This document shows, one piece after another, positions 56,681-64,000 of a stretch of DNA of 64,000 nt. A program made the position numbers and the translations under genes. The notes beneath the pieces are model-generated. The model searched no databases and was not told where the DNA came from. It saw only the letters and a list, made by a program, of their open reading frames with translations. Origin of the DNA: Phycisphaerales bacterium (lineage in GTDB: Bacteria; Planctomycetota; Phycisphaerae; Phycisphaerales; UBA1924); contig JADLBU010000094.1 of NCBI GenBank assembly GCA_020847535.1, forward strand, positions 19,689 to 83,688. Reading direction: 5' to 3'. Numbering within the stretch: the stretch's first letter is position 1; each line of letters opens with the position of its first letter.

Positions 56681-58582
56681 CTACTGCCTTTGGATCCTTG
56701 GCCACTCCTTCAGCGGAACCGGCACCGGCCACAACACCCAATCACCCCGCGCTGCCTCCCGTAGCGCCAATTCCTCCGCCGTCAGCGCTGAGTGATCCCG
56801 TGGCCGAAAGAGCCCGATCGACCGGATGCTCTCCGCTCTCCCTTGTCCCTCGCGCGTCACCGCCGGCACACCCCCATCATCAACCCCATCCGCCCCGATC
56901 GAATACAGCAGCGGCCGGCCCTCCGCCGATGCTGCCGCGCGATACCGCAGCGGTTTTCCGTCAAACGGATCCAATGGGATCTCCGGCATGTACCGCGGCG
57001 CCAGCTCCTCCAGCGAGGCCGGATACCGCTGGTTCCTACGTGCGAACGCATCCAGCGCCAGCACCGTCAGCACAAGCTCCCTCTTGGCCTCAAAGTGATC
57101 CCTCATCGCAAGCCCGTTGCTGAATACCTCCTCCATCTGATTGCCGCCCATCAGCGACTTCACCACCGGCGCGACCGGATAAATCCCCGTCTCCATGATC
57201 CGGGCATGGCTCTCATCGCTTCGCCGCTGGTCGTGCTTCCACGGCGGCAGCGCCTCATCGGCGGCATACTCGGCCACGAACCGGTCGATCATCGCGTTGA
57301 GCGTCCTCCGCGATGGCAGCACAACGCTCTGCACCGGCTGGAACGCCCGCATCAGCGGATACGCCTTCGGGCGCACAACCCCCCAATCCCGGAAGATGTG
57401 CTCCATCGTCGGATCCCCGCCCACGAATCGCCCATCCCCGTTCCCATCATCGCTGTAGAACCGCTGGATTGTGTCCTCCAGCATGATCCGATCCCCGCCC
57501 GGATCCAGCCGGATCCGCCCCCCGGCGAACCCCGCGAACCGATGCGACAGCGATTGCAGTTGTTCATCGGTCAGCAACCCCCGCGTCCCCGCGATCTCCA
57601 GCCCCGCATCCGCCGCCACCATCGCAACCGCCACGCCCACGTAGTTGGCGATCAGAAACCGCTCGCTCAGCATGTGCTGCGCGATGTTCAGCATCGCATC
57701 CACATCCTCGACCGCCCGGCCCCCATCCCCGCGCGATGCCGCCAGCCGCGCATCGGCCGCGAGCCATTTAGAGAACACCCGCATCTGCCCCAGGTGCGGC
57801 AGCATGACACTCACCATCATCGGGTTGTCATGCTCCTTCTCGACCCCCGGCACGGAGTGAGAGATCGCCGGCCGCGAAATCACAAGCGCCTTCATGTACT
57901 CCGGATCCGCGATGTCCCGGTAGATGTACCCCATCATCGGCCGCCCCGCCGCGCGCCGCAGCATCGCCATCGCCTCCGGATTCGCATCCGTGAACGCCGC
58001 CGTCTCCTCCTCCGTCGGAGAATCAGGCTTCGCGCTCGTCCAGATGTACTGCGACTCCGGCAACGGTCCGAACTGCCGGATCGCCTCGACAAAGAGCGGC
58101 CACGCCCGGTCCGATTCCGGCGCTGCCAGCGTCGGCGCATTCAACTCCGCCGAGTAATTCCGAGCGATCGTCGGAGATCCCAGGAAGAACCGCGCCGCCA
58201 GGAGCCCATACACCGCGAAGCACACCACCAGCGTCCATGCAACCCCGCGGGAGATCGCCCACCACCCCCGCCACCACAACGGCCGCAACCGCCGCTTCGC
58301 GGCCCGGATCAATTTCGCCGCCCGCTTCGGATCCCCGAACCGCTCCCGCAGCTCCCCTGCGCTCGCCCCCGATTCGAGCCCATCCAGAAAGTGCGCGCAC
58401 AACTCCCGCGCCACATCCGCCCGCTCGCTCCGCCATAACCGCGAGCCCTTCGCAACCGCGACCACCAGCGATGCCAGCTCCGCCGGCAGCCCCACCGCCG
58501 CCGCGATCGACTCCGCCGAGGCTCGCCGATCCGGCTCCACCGCCGCGATCCGCGGCGTCTGTCCTGAAGCAGCCCTGCTCAT
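56681..58582 (-). CDS. Membrane protein paired with PadR regulator
   Basis: The 633-residue protein has an N-terminal cytoplasmic part of about 100 residues (ELCAHFLDGLESGASAGELRERFGDPKRAAKLI) like the HAAS/DUF1700 helical domain that often follows PadR genes. One membrane helix follows (VAWTLVVCFAVYGLLAARFFL), then a large extracytoplasmic domain ending in a proline- and arginine-rich segment. The function is unknown. It overlaps padR by four bases, so PadR probably controls its own operon with this protein. Confidence 0.75.
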   Translation of the reverse strand: MSRAASGQTPRIAAVEPDRRASAESIAAAVGLPAELASLVVAVAKGSRLWRSERADVARELCAHFLDGLESGASAGELRERFGDPKRAAKLIRAAKRRLRPLWWRGWWAISRGVAWTLVVCFAVYGLLAARFFLGSPTIARNYSAELNAPTLAAPESDRAWPLFVEAIRQFGPLPESQYIWTSAKPDSPTEEETAAFTDANPEAMAMLRRAAGRPMMGYIYRDIADPEYMKALVISRPAISHSVPGVEKEHDNPMMVSVMLPHLGQMRVFSKWLAADARLAASRGDGGRAVEDVDAMLNIAQHMLSERFLIANYVGVAVAMVAADAGLEIAGTRGLLTDEQLQSLSHRFAGFAGGRIRLDPGGDRIMLEDTIQRFYSDDGNGDGRFVGGDPTMEHIFRDWGVVRPKAYPLMRAFQPVQSVVLPSRRTLNAMIDRFVAEYAADEALPPWKHDQRRSDESHARIMETGIYPVAPVVKSLMGGNQMEEVFSNGLAMRDHFEAKRELVLTVLALDAFARRNQRYPASLEELAPRYMPEIPLDPFDGKPLRYRAAASAEGRPLLYSIGADGVDDGGVPAVTREGQGRAESIRSIGLFRPRDHSALTAEELALREAARGDWVLWPVPVPLKEWPRIQRQ

Positions 58583-58926
58583 GCCGGCACCCCCTTGCCG
58601 TCAAGCACCCCCAGCGCCCCAAGCGCCCCCGCCAGCGCTCGCCACTGCTTCAAATCCTCCGCCAGCCGCTTCTGACCCTTCTCCGTCAACTTGTAGTACT
58701 TGCGATCACGCCCCGAGTCCGACTCGCGCCACACACCCTCCACCAGCCCCTTGGATTCCAGGTTGTACAGCATCGGGTACAGCGTCGACTGCCCCATCGC
58801 CAGCACCCCATCGCTCCGGCTTGCCAGCGCCTCCACCAGCTCATACCCGTACATCTCCCCCCGCTGCAACAGCTTCAACACCGCCACCGGCCCGGCCCCC
58901 CGCATCAATTCAGTCTCAATCCGCAC
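58579..58926 (-). CDS. PadR-family transcriptional regulator
   Basis: The 115-residue protein begins with a winged helix: GPVAVLKLLQRGEMYGYELVEAL, then GQSTLYPMLYNLESKGLVEGVW and GRDRKYYKLTEKGQKRLAEDL. These are the PadR signatures. PadR proteins are mostly repressors that respond to small molecules or, in HAAS pairs, to a membrane protein. An inverted repeat that fits PadR sites lies directly upstream (58943-58977). Confidence 0.92.
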   Translation of the reverse strand: MRIETELMRGAGPVAVLKLLQRGEMYGYELVEALASRSDGVLAMGQSTLYPMLYNLESKGLVEGVWRESDSGRDRKYYKLTEKGQKRLAEDLKQWRALAGALGALGVLDGKGVPA

Positions 58927-58942
58927 GGCACACCTCCGCGCA

Positions 58943-58977
58943 ATAGTACGAGATCCATACTATGTCTCACATAGTAT
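58943..58977. promoter_or_regulatory. Likely PadR operator
   Basis: ATACTATG (58957-58964) and CATAGTAT (58970-58977) form a perfect inverted repeat with a 5-bp spacer. A further ATAGTA at 58943-58948 makes a third half-site. It lies 17-51 bp upstream of the padR start codon, within the expected promoter. Confidence 0.6.
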
Positions 58978-59066
58978 ACCGGCCGACCAATTCCCGGTTG
59001 CAGCATCCGATCAGTGCTGCCGCCGAAATACCAGATCATCTACAAAATGCCCCCGCGTCCCCGCAC

Positions 59067-59732
59067 CTACCCCCGCCGCCCCTCCCACCGCGTCTTCAAC
59101 CGATGCTCCACCCCAAGCAGATCCAGCACCTTCCCCACCATGAAATCCACGATCTCATCGATCCCCTTGGGGTGCAAGTAAAACCCCGGGTTCGTCGGGC
59201 AGATGATCCCCCCCGCCAGCGACACCCGCGTGTAGTTCTCGATATCAATGTGCGACAGCGGCGTCTCCCGGTGACACACGATCAATCGCCGCCGCTCCTT
59301 CAGCGTCACCATCGCCGCCCGCGTTAAGAGATTCGACCCCGCCCCCGTCGCGATCGCCGCCAGCGAAGCGCTCGAGCAAGGCATCACCGCCATCCCATCA
59401 TGCAGGAACGACCCGCTGGCGATCAGGGCTCCCACATCCTTGTTGGGATGAATCACCAGCCGCCGTCGAATGTCATTGATCAAGGGATCAGCCAAGATCC
59501 CCGCCGGCACCAGCGTCTCAAACTCAACGGAAGTGATCCCCGCCTCATCGGCGAGCAGCCGCTTGCCGTAGTCCGTGACGACCAGGTGTACCTCGTGCCC
59601 ATGCACCACCAGCAACTGCTCCAGGAGCCGCAGCGAATACGCCGCACCCGAAGCCCCCGAGATCCCCACCACGAATCGCCGTGGGCTCCCGGTGTGCGAT
59701 TGTCCGCCGCTATGTGCATGTGAAACTTGCAT
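59067..59732 (-). CDS. ubiX: Flavin prenyltransferase UbiX
   Basis: The roughly 221-residue protein has VGISGASGAAYSLRLLEQL, then HDGMAVMPCSSASLAAIATG and NLLTRAAMVTLKERRRLIV. These are the FMN- and dimethylallyl-phosphate-binding motifs of UbiX/Pad1. It makes prenylated FMN for UbiD-type decarboxylases. ubiD is not in the window. The start is ATG 59732 (TTG 59735 is possible). Confidence 0.92.
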   Translation of the reverse strand: MQVSHAHSGGQSHTGSPRRFVVGISGASGAAYSLRLLEQLLVVHGHEVHLVVTDYGKRLLADEAGITSVEFETLVPAGILADPLINDIRRRLVIHPNKDVGALIASGSFLHDGMAVMPCSSASLAAIATGAGSNLLTRAAMVTLKERRRLIVCHRETPLSHIDIENYTRVSLAGGIICPTNPGFYLHPKGIDEIVDFMVGKVLDLLGVEHRLKTRWEGRRG

Positions 59733-59738
59733 CAACTG

Positions 59739-59815
59739 CCCTTCCTCTCCACCTCGGAGAGGTGCCGAGCCCTGCGAGGCGGAGAGGGCTCCAAGTCTAC
59801 TGCCCTCTCTACCCC
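59739..59815. repeat. Dispersed repeat C, copy 1
   Basis: The run CTCGGAGAGGTGCCGAGCCC, then TGCGAGGCGGAGAGGG and CCTCTCTACCCC, matches 63322-63390 in order and spacing. It contains a CCTCTCC/GGAGAGG hairpin. It lies between the divergent ubiX and lipoprotein genes, followed by a C-rich heptamer-like tract (59826-59870). Confidence 0.6.
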
Positions 59816-59949
59816 GTCACTTCCACCCCACTGCCCACTGCCTACTCCCCACTGCCTCCCGATTTGGCCCCACGCTCCTACCGGTCAAGAATCCCCCCTG
59901 CCGATGGTATGGAACCGGAAGGTTCCACCTCCCGGCTGAAAGGGATCGC

Positions 59950-60672
59950 ATGAACACCGCTCGCGTCACCCGCTCTCCCCGCATCGCGGGCCTTCTGACC
60001 CTCACCCTCGCTGGCCTTGCCCTCACAGGATGCATCTACGCCAACCTTCCCGGAACCGTCACCAATCAGCACGCCACCAGCGATCCCAACCAGTTCCCCG
60101 CCCCCAAGCTGATGGCCCTCTCCCTCGAGTACGTCGCCAACCGCTACCCCCCCGCCGCCGGCACCAGCGCCGATGCCCCCACCTTCGCCTTCAACCTCCC
60201 CGCCGGGGTCAACAACCGCAGCAACGAGATCGTCGCCTCCATGCTCGGCAATCGCGGAGTCCCCGTCACCCCCGAGAACGCCTCCCAGCTCCCCATCTAC
60301 CACATCTCCACCATGTGGATCCGTGGCAGCCGCGCCCAGGTCGAGATGGTCTACCCCGTCGAGGCGATCGGCATGTCCCCCAGCAACCAGCCCGTGTATC
60401 GCGGTGTCTCTCTCCAGCTCGGCAGCGACATAGGCCCCTGGCGAGTCATGCGCCAGCAGCTCTGGAATGTCGGCACCATCCCCGTCCCGGACCTGCATTA
60501 CCCCAACGCCGCGGCGGTTGCAACGCCCATCGCCGAACCCACCCCCGCGCCGGCCTCCGAGCAATCCACATCCCCGGGCCAGCCCGTCCACATCGAAGTT
60601 CAGCCGGCAACGCCAGAAACCGTTCCCGCCGGGTCCGAAGGCAACGCCGAACCCGAATCCGCGCCGAAGTAG
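59950..60672 (+). CDS. Lipoprotein
   Basis: The 240-residue protein has a signal peptide with lipobox LALTGC. The mature domain has VANRYPPAAG and GNRGVPVTPENASQLPIYHI, and a central VEMVYPVEAIGM. A Pro/Ala/Glu-rich tail of about 60 residues follows. I do not recognise the family. A 12-unit heptamer array begins 10 bp after its stop. Confidence 0.78.
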   Translation: MNTARVTRSPRIAGLLTLTLAGLALTGCIYANLPGTVTNQHATSDPNQFPAPKLMALSLEYVANRYPPAAGTSADAPTFAFNLPAGVNNRSNEIVASMLGNRGVPVTPENASQLPIYHISTMWIRGSRAQVEMVYPVEAIGMSPSNQPVYRGVSLQLGSDIGPWRVMRQQLWNVGTIPVPDLHYPNAAAVATPIAEPTPAPASEQSTSPGQPVHIEVQPATPETVPAGSEGNAEPESAPK

Positions 60673-60681
60673 CATCGCCCC

Positions 60682-60765
60682 GAGTGCTGAGTGCTGAGTG
60701 CTGAGTGCTGAGTGCTGAGTGCTGAGTGCTGAGTGCTGAGTGCTGAGTGCTGAGTGCTGAGTGCT
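60682..60765. repeat. Perfect 12-unit heptamer array
   Basis: The unit GAGTGCT is repeated 12 times without a single mismatch over 84 bp, starting 10 bp after a lipoprotein stop codon. Perfect arrays of this length can change unit number by replication slippage. Confidence 0.9.
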
Positions 60766-60787
60766 GTGCCTGCCCCTTGAACTCATC

Positions 60788-60905
60788 AGCCCGAAGGGCT
60801 GGCCGAACATCGCCCGGGGTGGAGCAAGCCTTTGCGAGCGACACCCCCGGAAAGCTCAATCTGATCCCGCACACCGAAGGTATGCACGAGCCCCAGCAAC
60901 GCGAG
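60788..60905. repeat. Dispersed intergenic repeat B, copy 2
   Basis: It starts ATCAGCCCGAAGGGCTGGCC, continues with GGGGTGGAGCAAGCCTTTGC and ends near GTATGCACGAGCCCCAGCAA. It matches 36613-36745 in block order. The first part is a perfect hairpin (AGCCC-GAA-GGGCT). It lies in the 308-bp gap before the HU-family gene. Confidence 0.65.
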
Positions 60906-60980
60906 TGCGGCGACACCGCGCGTACGCCCCCCGCGCCGCGAACATCGCGCTGGCCCGGCACCCGAATGCCATTCAGTTGG

Positions 60981-61337
60981 TTACACCACGCGAGCCGGTG
61001 CGCGCATCCGCTTGGGCTTGGCCTCCATCAGGGCCGCACGCTGCTCCGTGCTCGCCCGGCCATCCAGCCCCTCGCGCAGCAAGCGCCCCACCTTGAACTT
61101 CACGGTGCGCTTCGCCGGAACCTCCACGCGCTCCAACGTCTTGGGGTTCTGGGCTCGCCGCGGCGCTCGCACCTTCACCTCGAAGATCCCGAAGTCCCGG
61201 AACTCCAGGCGATTGCCCTTGCGCAGCTCGTCGGTGACCTCATCCAGGAATTTCTGGACGATCTCGCGCACCAAGGGTCGCCGCTGCCCCGTGGACTCGG
61301 CGATCCGATCGATCAGATCCTTCTTTGTCGTCGTCAT
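60981..61337 (-). CDS. HU/IHF-family DNA-binding protein
   Basis: The 118-residue protein has the HU helical body (TKKDLIDRIAESTGQRRPLV), then RLEFRDFGIFEVKVRAPRRAQNPKT with the DNA-bending arm. A basic C-terminal extension (MEAKPKRMRAPARVV) is longer than in E. coli HU (90 residues). In the arm, RAQNPKT replaces the usual R-x-GRNPxT. It compacts and bends DNA. Confidence 0.92.
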   Translation of the reverse strand: MTTTKKDLIDRIAESTGQRRPLVREIVQKFLDEVTDELRKGNRLEFRDFGIFEVKVRAPRRAQNPKTLERVEVPAKRTVKFKVGRLLREGLDGRASTEQRAALMEAKPKRMRAPARVV

Positions 61338-61741
61338 GACTAGCCTCTCGCGTCCAGTCGGCCATCAGTGGACCGACTTCTCCCCGCAGGCGCGACGACT
61401 CGTCGCACCCCCACTGTCCCGCCACCAATGACCGCAGTCCCCGCCCGCCACCTGCTGCCCATCCACGCTCCAAGCCGCTCAACGGTCGCCAGACAACAGA
61501 ACTCCCGAAGAGCGCCGACTCTTCCCGCCGTCGGTTGACCCCGGCAAATCGCCGACTGACTCGAATAAGAGTAGTTCCCGAACCCTGAACCAATCCCCTC
61601 GCCCCGGCTCAATCACGGGGCGAACTTCGTCAGTATCGCGTCTCGGGCCGTCGGGGTCAACGGGTGATTTGCCGAATCCTGTTAGGGCAGGAACCCGCCA
61701 TCACCCTCCCCTCACTCACCCCCCACTCGCCCCTTCCCCGC
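61338..61741. other. Gene-free region upstream of the HU-family gene
   Basis: No gene is supported. GGCAAATCGCC (61553) and a related inverse GATTTGCC (61668) flank the middle. Near the right end is a CT-rich tract of the heptamer type (61700-61740). The HU promoter should be here but could not be fixed. Confidence 0.5.
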
Positions 61742-62737
61742 TCAGAACCGCAACTCGATCCCCGCAAACAACCCCGCGACCGACCCATCCAGCCGGAACT
61801 GCTCCGAGTCCGACCCCGATTCCAGATCAAACCACAGGTTCCTGTACCCGATCCGCACTCCCACGTTCGGGATCGGCCTCCACGTCCCGCCCACGATGAT
61901 GTCCCACGAAGCCGATTCGGTCTCTCCCCAGGGCCCGATCCCAAAGTCCGTCTGCACATCGATCGTGAACTGCTCCGCGAACTCCGCCTCAAACTTCACC
62001 CCGAAGATCGGCTCAAAGAACGTGTCATCCCCGCCAGTCCTCATTCCCGCCGAGGCCCCCGACAGCGCCTCCACATCCACATCCGCGCTGTACATCCGCA
62101 CACCCACCAGCGGCTCAAGCCCGAAGACGATCCGCGGCTTCCCATTCTCCATCGTCCCCAAAGGCTCGTGCAGCAACCGGTACGCCGCCTCGATCTCGAC
62201 CGACCAGAAATCCAGCCCCGATCGCACCTGGTCACCCGCGCTCAACGAGAGAGTCCCCAGCGTCCCGCTCTCATCCACGTTCGTCGTGTTGTCATCGCTC
62301 GAGAACGCAAACCCGCCCGCGCTGATCCGCCACCGCTCGATCTGCACATGCACAAAGCCCATCGGCGCCCACGCGGGCTCATCAAGGTCAAAGCTCTTGA
62401 GCTCGAACTCCGTCTGCGTGCTGGACGGCGCCCCCGGCAGACGAAGATTCCCCTCCGCCGATGCGTACCACGCCGCCGGCTCAAACCGCAGCGTCCACGA
62501 GGGGTGATCCGCAAACGAACGCGGAGCCGCCGAATCAGTAGCCGCGGCCGATGCCGATGTTGGTGGTGGGGGGGATGCGGGGGTCGTGGGGGTCGTGGGG
62601 GTCGTGGGGGTCGTGGGGGATGTGGGGGATGTGGGGGTTTGCTGCCCCGATGCAGGGTTCCCCAAGAGCCCGCACATCCCCAGCGCAATGATCCCACAGG
62701 AGCGAGCGATGGCCAAACGAGGTGATCGGGTGAACAT
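61742..62737 (-). CDS. Outer-membrane beta-barrel protein with P/T-repeat linker
   Basis: The 331-residue protein has a signal-like N-terminus (LAIARSCGIIALGMCGLLGNPASG). A Pro/Thr/Ser linker encoded by nonamer repeats follows. A beta-barrel of alternating strands comes next (WTLRFEPAAWYASAEGNLRL, FWSVEIEAAYRLLHEPLG), ending GLFAGIELRF with the typical C-terminal Phe. It is presumably inserted by the BAM complex. ATG 62737 (or 62749) overlaps the start of arfB on the other strand. Confidence 0.8.
   Translation of the reverse strand: MFTRSPRLAIARSCGIIALGMCGLLGNPASGQQTPTSPTSPTTPTTPTTPTTPASPPPPTSASAAATDSAAPRSFADHPSWTLRFEPAAWYASAEGNLRLPGAPSSTQTEFELKSFDLDEPAWAPMGFVHVQIERWRISAGGFAFSSDDNTTNVDESGTLGTLSLSAGDQVRSGLDFWSVEIEAAYRLLHEPLGTMENGKPRIVFGLEPLVGVRMYSADVDVEALSGASAGMRTGGDDTFFEPIFGVKFEAEFAEQFTIDVQTDFGIGPWGETESASWDIIVGGTWRPIPNVGVRIGYRNLWFDLESGSDSEQFRLDGSVAGLFAGIELRF
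62577..62639. repeat. Nonamer array GTGGGGGTC within the outer-membrane protein gene
   Basis: Seven 9-bp units (four GTGGGGGTC-like, two GTGGGGGAT, one GTGGGGGTT) encode a PTTPTTP-type linker on the minus strand. The same unit is in non-coding DNA at 7411-7446. Confidence 0.85.
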
Positions 62738-63287
62738 CGAGCCGAGCATAGCGAACACCAGCGCGACCGGCAGGCTCCCCTCCAACTCGCAGCCACCCGC
62801 TCCCACCCCCACTTCCTCCCCCACATCCACCCCCACATCCACCCCCACATCCACCCCAGCCAACACCGGCGACATCGAACTCGCCCCAGGCATCCATGTC
62901 CCCTCCTCCATCCTCCACTTCTCCTTCGTCTCCAGCAGCGGACCCGGCGGACAGAACGTCAACAAACGCGCCACCAAGGCTGAACTCCGCCTCCGCATCG
63001 ACCAGCTCCCCCTTTCTCCCCCGCTGCTCGCCCGTCTCACCACCCTCGCCGGTCGCCGCACCACCACCGCCGGAGAACTCCTCATCTCCAGCGATGTGTA
63101 CCGCTCTCAAGAACGCAACCGCGCTGAGTGCCTCAACCGCCTCCGCGAGCTCCTGCTCGCCGCGATCCACCCGCCCCGCCCCCGCCGCCTCACAAAGCCC
63201 ACCAAGGGCTCCAAAGTCCGTCGCCTGGAATCCAAACGCCGCTCCGGAGCCCGCAAGCAATCCCGCCGCAGACCCGGCGAAGATTGA
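62709..63287 (+). CDS. arfB: Peptidyl-tRNA hydrolase ArfB/RF-1-like (GGQ) protein
   Basis: The 192-residue protein carries SSGPGGQNVNKRATKAELRL, the GGQ peptide-release motif in the form of ArfB/YaeJ, and a basic C-terminal tail (RRLESKRRSGARKQSRRRPG) that enters the empty mRNA channel of stalled ribosomes. Its N-terminal 45 residues are Pro/Ser/Thr-rich and include a 12-bp tandem repeat (STPTSTPTST), unusual for the family. The start may be ATG 62709 or GTG 62730; either overlaps the divergent outer-membrane protein gene. Confidence 0.85.
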   Translation: MAKRGDRVNIEPSIANTSATGRLPSNSQPPAPTPTSSPTSTPTSTPTSTPANTGDIELAPGIHVPSSILHFSFVSSSGPGGQNVNKRATKAELRLRIDQLPLSPPLLARLTTLAGRRTTTAGELLISSDVYRSQERNRAECLNRLRELLLAAIHPPRPRRLTKPTKGSKVRRLESKRRSGARKQSRRRPGED

Positions 63288-63321
63288 GCGCCGCTCGCAA
63301 GCTCCGGTATGGGTGCAAATG

Positions 63322-63390
63322 CCTTCCTCCCCCGGTACTCCGGGGGAGGTGCCGAGTCTGCGAGGCGGAGGGGGATTCCCCCTCTACCCC
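63322..63390. repeat. Dispersed repeat C, copy 2
   Basis: CCTTCCTCCCCCGGTACTCC, then GGGGGAGGTGCCGAG, TGCGAGGCGGAGGGGG and CCCCTCTACCCC match 59739-59815 in order. The first part forms a CCTCCCCCGG/CCGGGGGAGG hairpin. Confidence 0.65.
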
Positions 63391-63550
63391 ATTCTCCAAC
63401 GCTCGCGAATCAACACCGCGGCCAGCCCACCGGCGTCGTCGAGCAATATGGGAGATGGTTATTTCATCCAAGGCGTCATCCACGAACAATGTTAGTTTAT
63501 CGATCATCTTCGCAATTCTACGTTCGATGCTGTGAACATGGAACATTTCC

Positions 63551-63829
63551 GTGATCATCCAGCGTCGTGAATACAACAACTGCGGCGACTTTGGCGGCGA
63601 TGGCATCGTGAACTCGCAGGACCTCAGCGACTTCAACACGCAGTACGACTGCCACTTCGGCCTCACCAGCGGCTGCAACTACGCCCACGGCGATATGGAT
63701 CAGGACAACGATGTCGACATCCGCGACCACCAGAAGTTCACCGGCTACTACTTCATGCCCGGGAACCTTGATCTTGGTCCGTGCATCGACGCGGAAGCCT
63801 TGGATGCCCTCACGGCAGGGTGCCCCTAA
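63551..63829 (+). pseudogene. Dockerin-domain remnant
   Basis: The 92-residue frame starts at GTG 63551. It has two dockerin-like loops (FGGDGIVNSQDLSDFN and HGDMDQDNDVDIRDHQKF) and a Cys-containing end. HGDMDQDNDVD is identical to that in the 39613-41076 protein. It lacks a signal peptide and any catalytic domain, so it looks like the severed C-terminus of a secreted protein. The surrounding DNA (63440-63930) is AT-richer than the window, and an IS630-like gene starts 100 bp away. Confidence 0.6.
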
Positions 63830-63928
63830 TTCCATCCAAAGAGTATTGCTGAACAGCCAAACTTGTGGCACCATTATTGATCTCTGCGCAATAAAAGGTA
63901 TTCGGGGCGTTGTGCCGATACAGAGTGC

Positions 63929-64000
63929 ATGAGACCCAAAGGTACTCCGGCGGAGCTGGAGGCTCGGCGGCGAAGGGCGGCGGAGCTGCTGCGCCAAGGC
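63929..64000 (+). CDS. N-terminus of an IS630-like helix-turn-helix transposase protein, cut by right edge
   Basis: ATG 63929 opens a frame MRPKGTPAELEARRRRAAEL that continues past the window. MRPKG followed by an Arg-rich helix is a frequent start of the winged-helix DNA-binding domain of IS630-type transposases. Only 24 codons are visible, so the call rests on the start alone. Terminal repeats cannot be seen. Confidence 0.45.
   Translation, partial: MRPKGTPAELEARRRRAAELLRQG

Noticed and set aside
56792..58438. Rightward Arg/Pro/His-rich frame of 548 codons
   Set aside because: It is a shadow of the membrane-protein gene on the opposite strand, with no hydrophobic or domain structure.
63440..63560. 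Leftward frame with a protein-like stretch (IERRIAKMIDKLTLFVDD)
   Set aside because: It runs into repeat C after about 40 residues and turns to low-complexity sequence. At most it is a fragment, and no family was recognised.

Overview
The window is high-GC, densely coded bacterial chromosome. It most resembles a planctomycete of the class Phycisphaerae. That placement is inferred from the gene content: several exported proteins with PEP-CTERM-like tails, prepilin-like proteins with an H-X9-DG motif, dockerin-like Asp-rich repeats, a eukaryote-type (GT3) glycogen synthase, two clpP genes, and CxxC-ribbon membrane proteins. No rRNA or tRNA gene was recognised.

Layout. 1-7.2 kb: the start of a membrane protein cut by the left edge, a PEP-CTERM protein, dtd, then glycogen synthase overlapping rnhA, then a sulfatase-modifying-factor-like exported protein and a large exported protein interrupted by an in-frame UGA. 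7.2-11 kb: sparse DNA with G-rich repeats, two tandem prepilin-like genes and a BtuF-like protein. 11.3-15.9 kb: gspD and gspE. 15.9-23.5 kb: a PEP-CTERM protein, rpmA, a GNAT protein, dnaA and a DegT-type aminotransferase. 24-29.9 kb: the most unusual region. It holds two sets of the same gene types: a secreted protein with a C-terminal membrane anchor, a ten-cysteine exported peptide, a MauE/DoxX-like membrane protein with a CGCFG motif, and a prepilin-like protein ending in HTV-GV-GRD-R. 30-39.5 kb: two clpP genes, a phosphoesterase, yidC, a saccharopine-dehydrogenase-like gene between two inverted-repeat elements, and a NatAB-like ABC exporter. 39.6-42.1 kb: two exported-protein genes lying between the 3' end of natB and a diverged second copy of that 3' end, so probably an inserted block. 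42-56.6 kb: trpB, an FkbM methyltransferase with a TPR protein, a HEAT-like protein, nfo, a TPR lipoprotein, queF, a SUKH-like protein, an asparaginase-family hydrolase and mutS. 56.7-64 kb: a PadR-controlled membrane protein, ubiX, a lipoprotein, an HU-family protein, a divergent outer-membrane-protein/arfB pair, a dockerin remnant, and the first codons of an IS630-like protein at the right edge.

The intergenic DNA is rich in short repeats: heptamer arrays, G-rich nonamer arrays, CACAGAGG-armed inverted repeats, and at least three dispersed palindromic families. Several of them encode false signal-peptide-like N-termini when read in frame with the next gene, so starts after them were chosen from ribosome binding sites and family alignments.

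Blocks of lower GC and weaker third-position bias lie at about 4.99-6.06, 27.3-29.9, 39.6-41.8 and 63.4-63.9 kb. They suggest that the exported-protein repertoire turns over by transfer and recombination. Everything here was read by eye; no database search was run.
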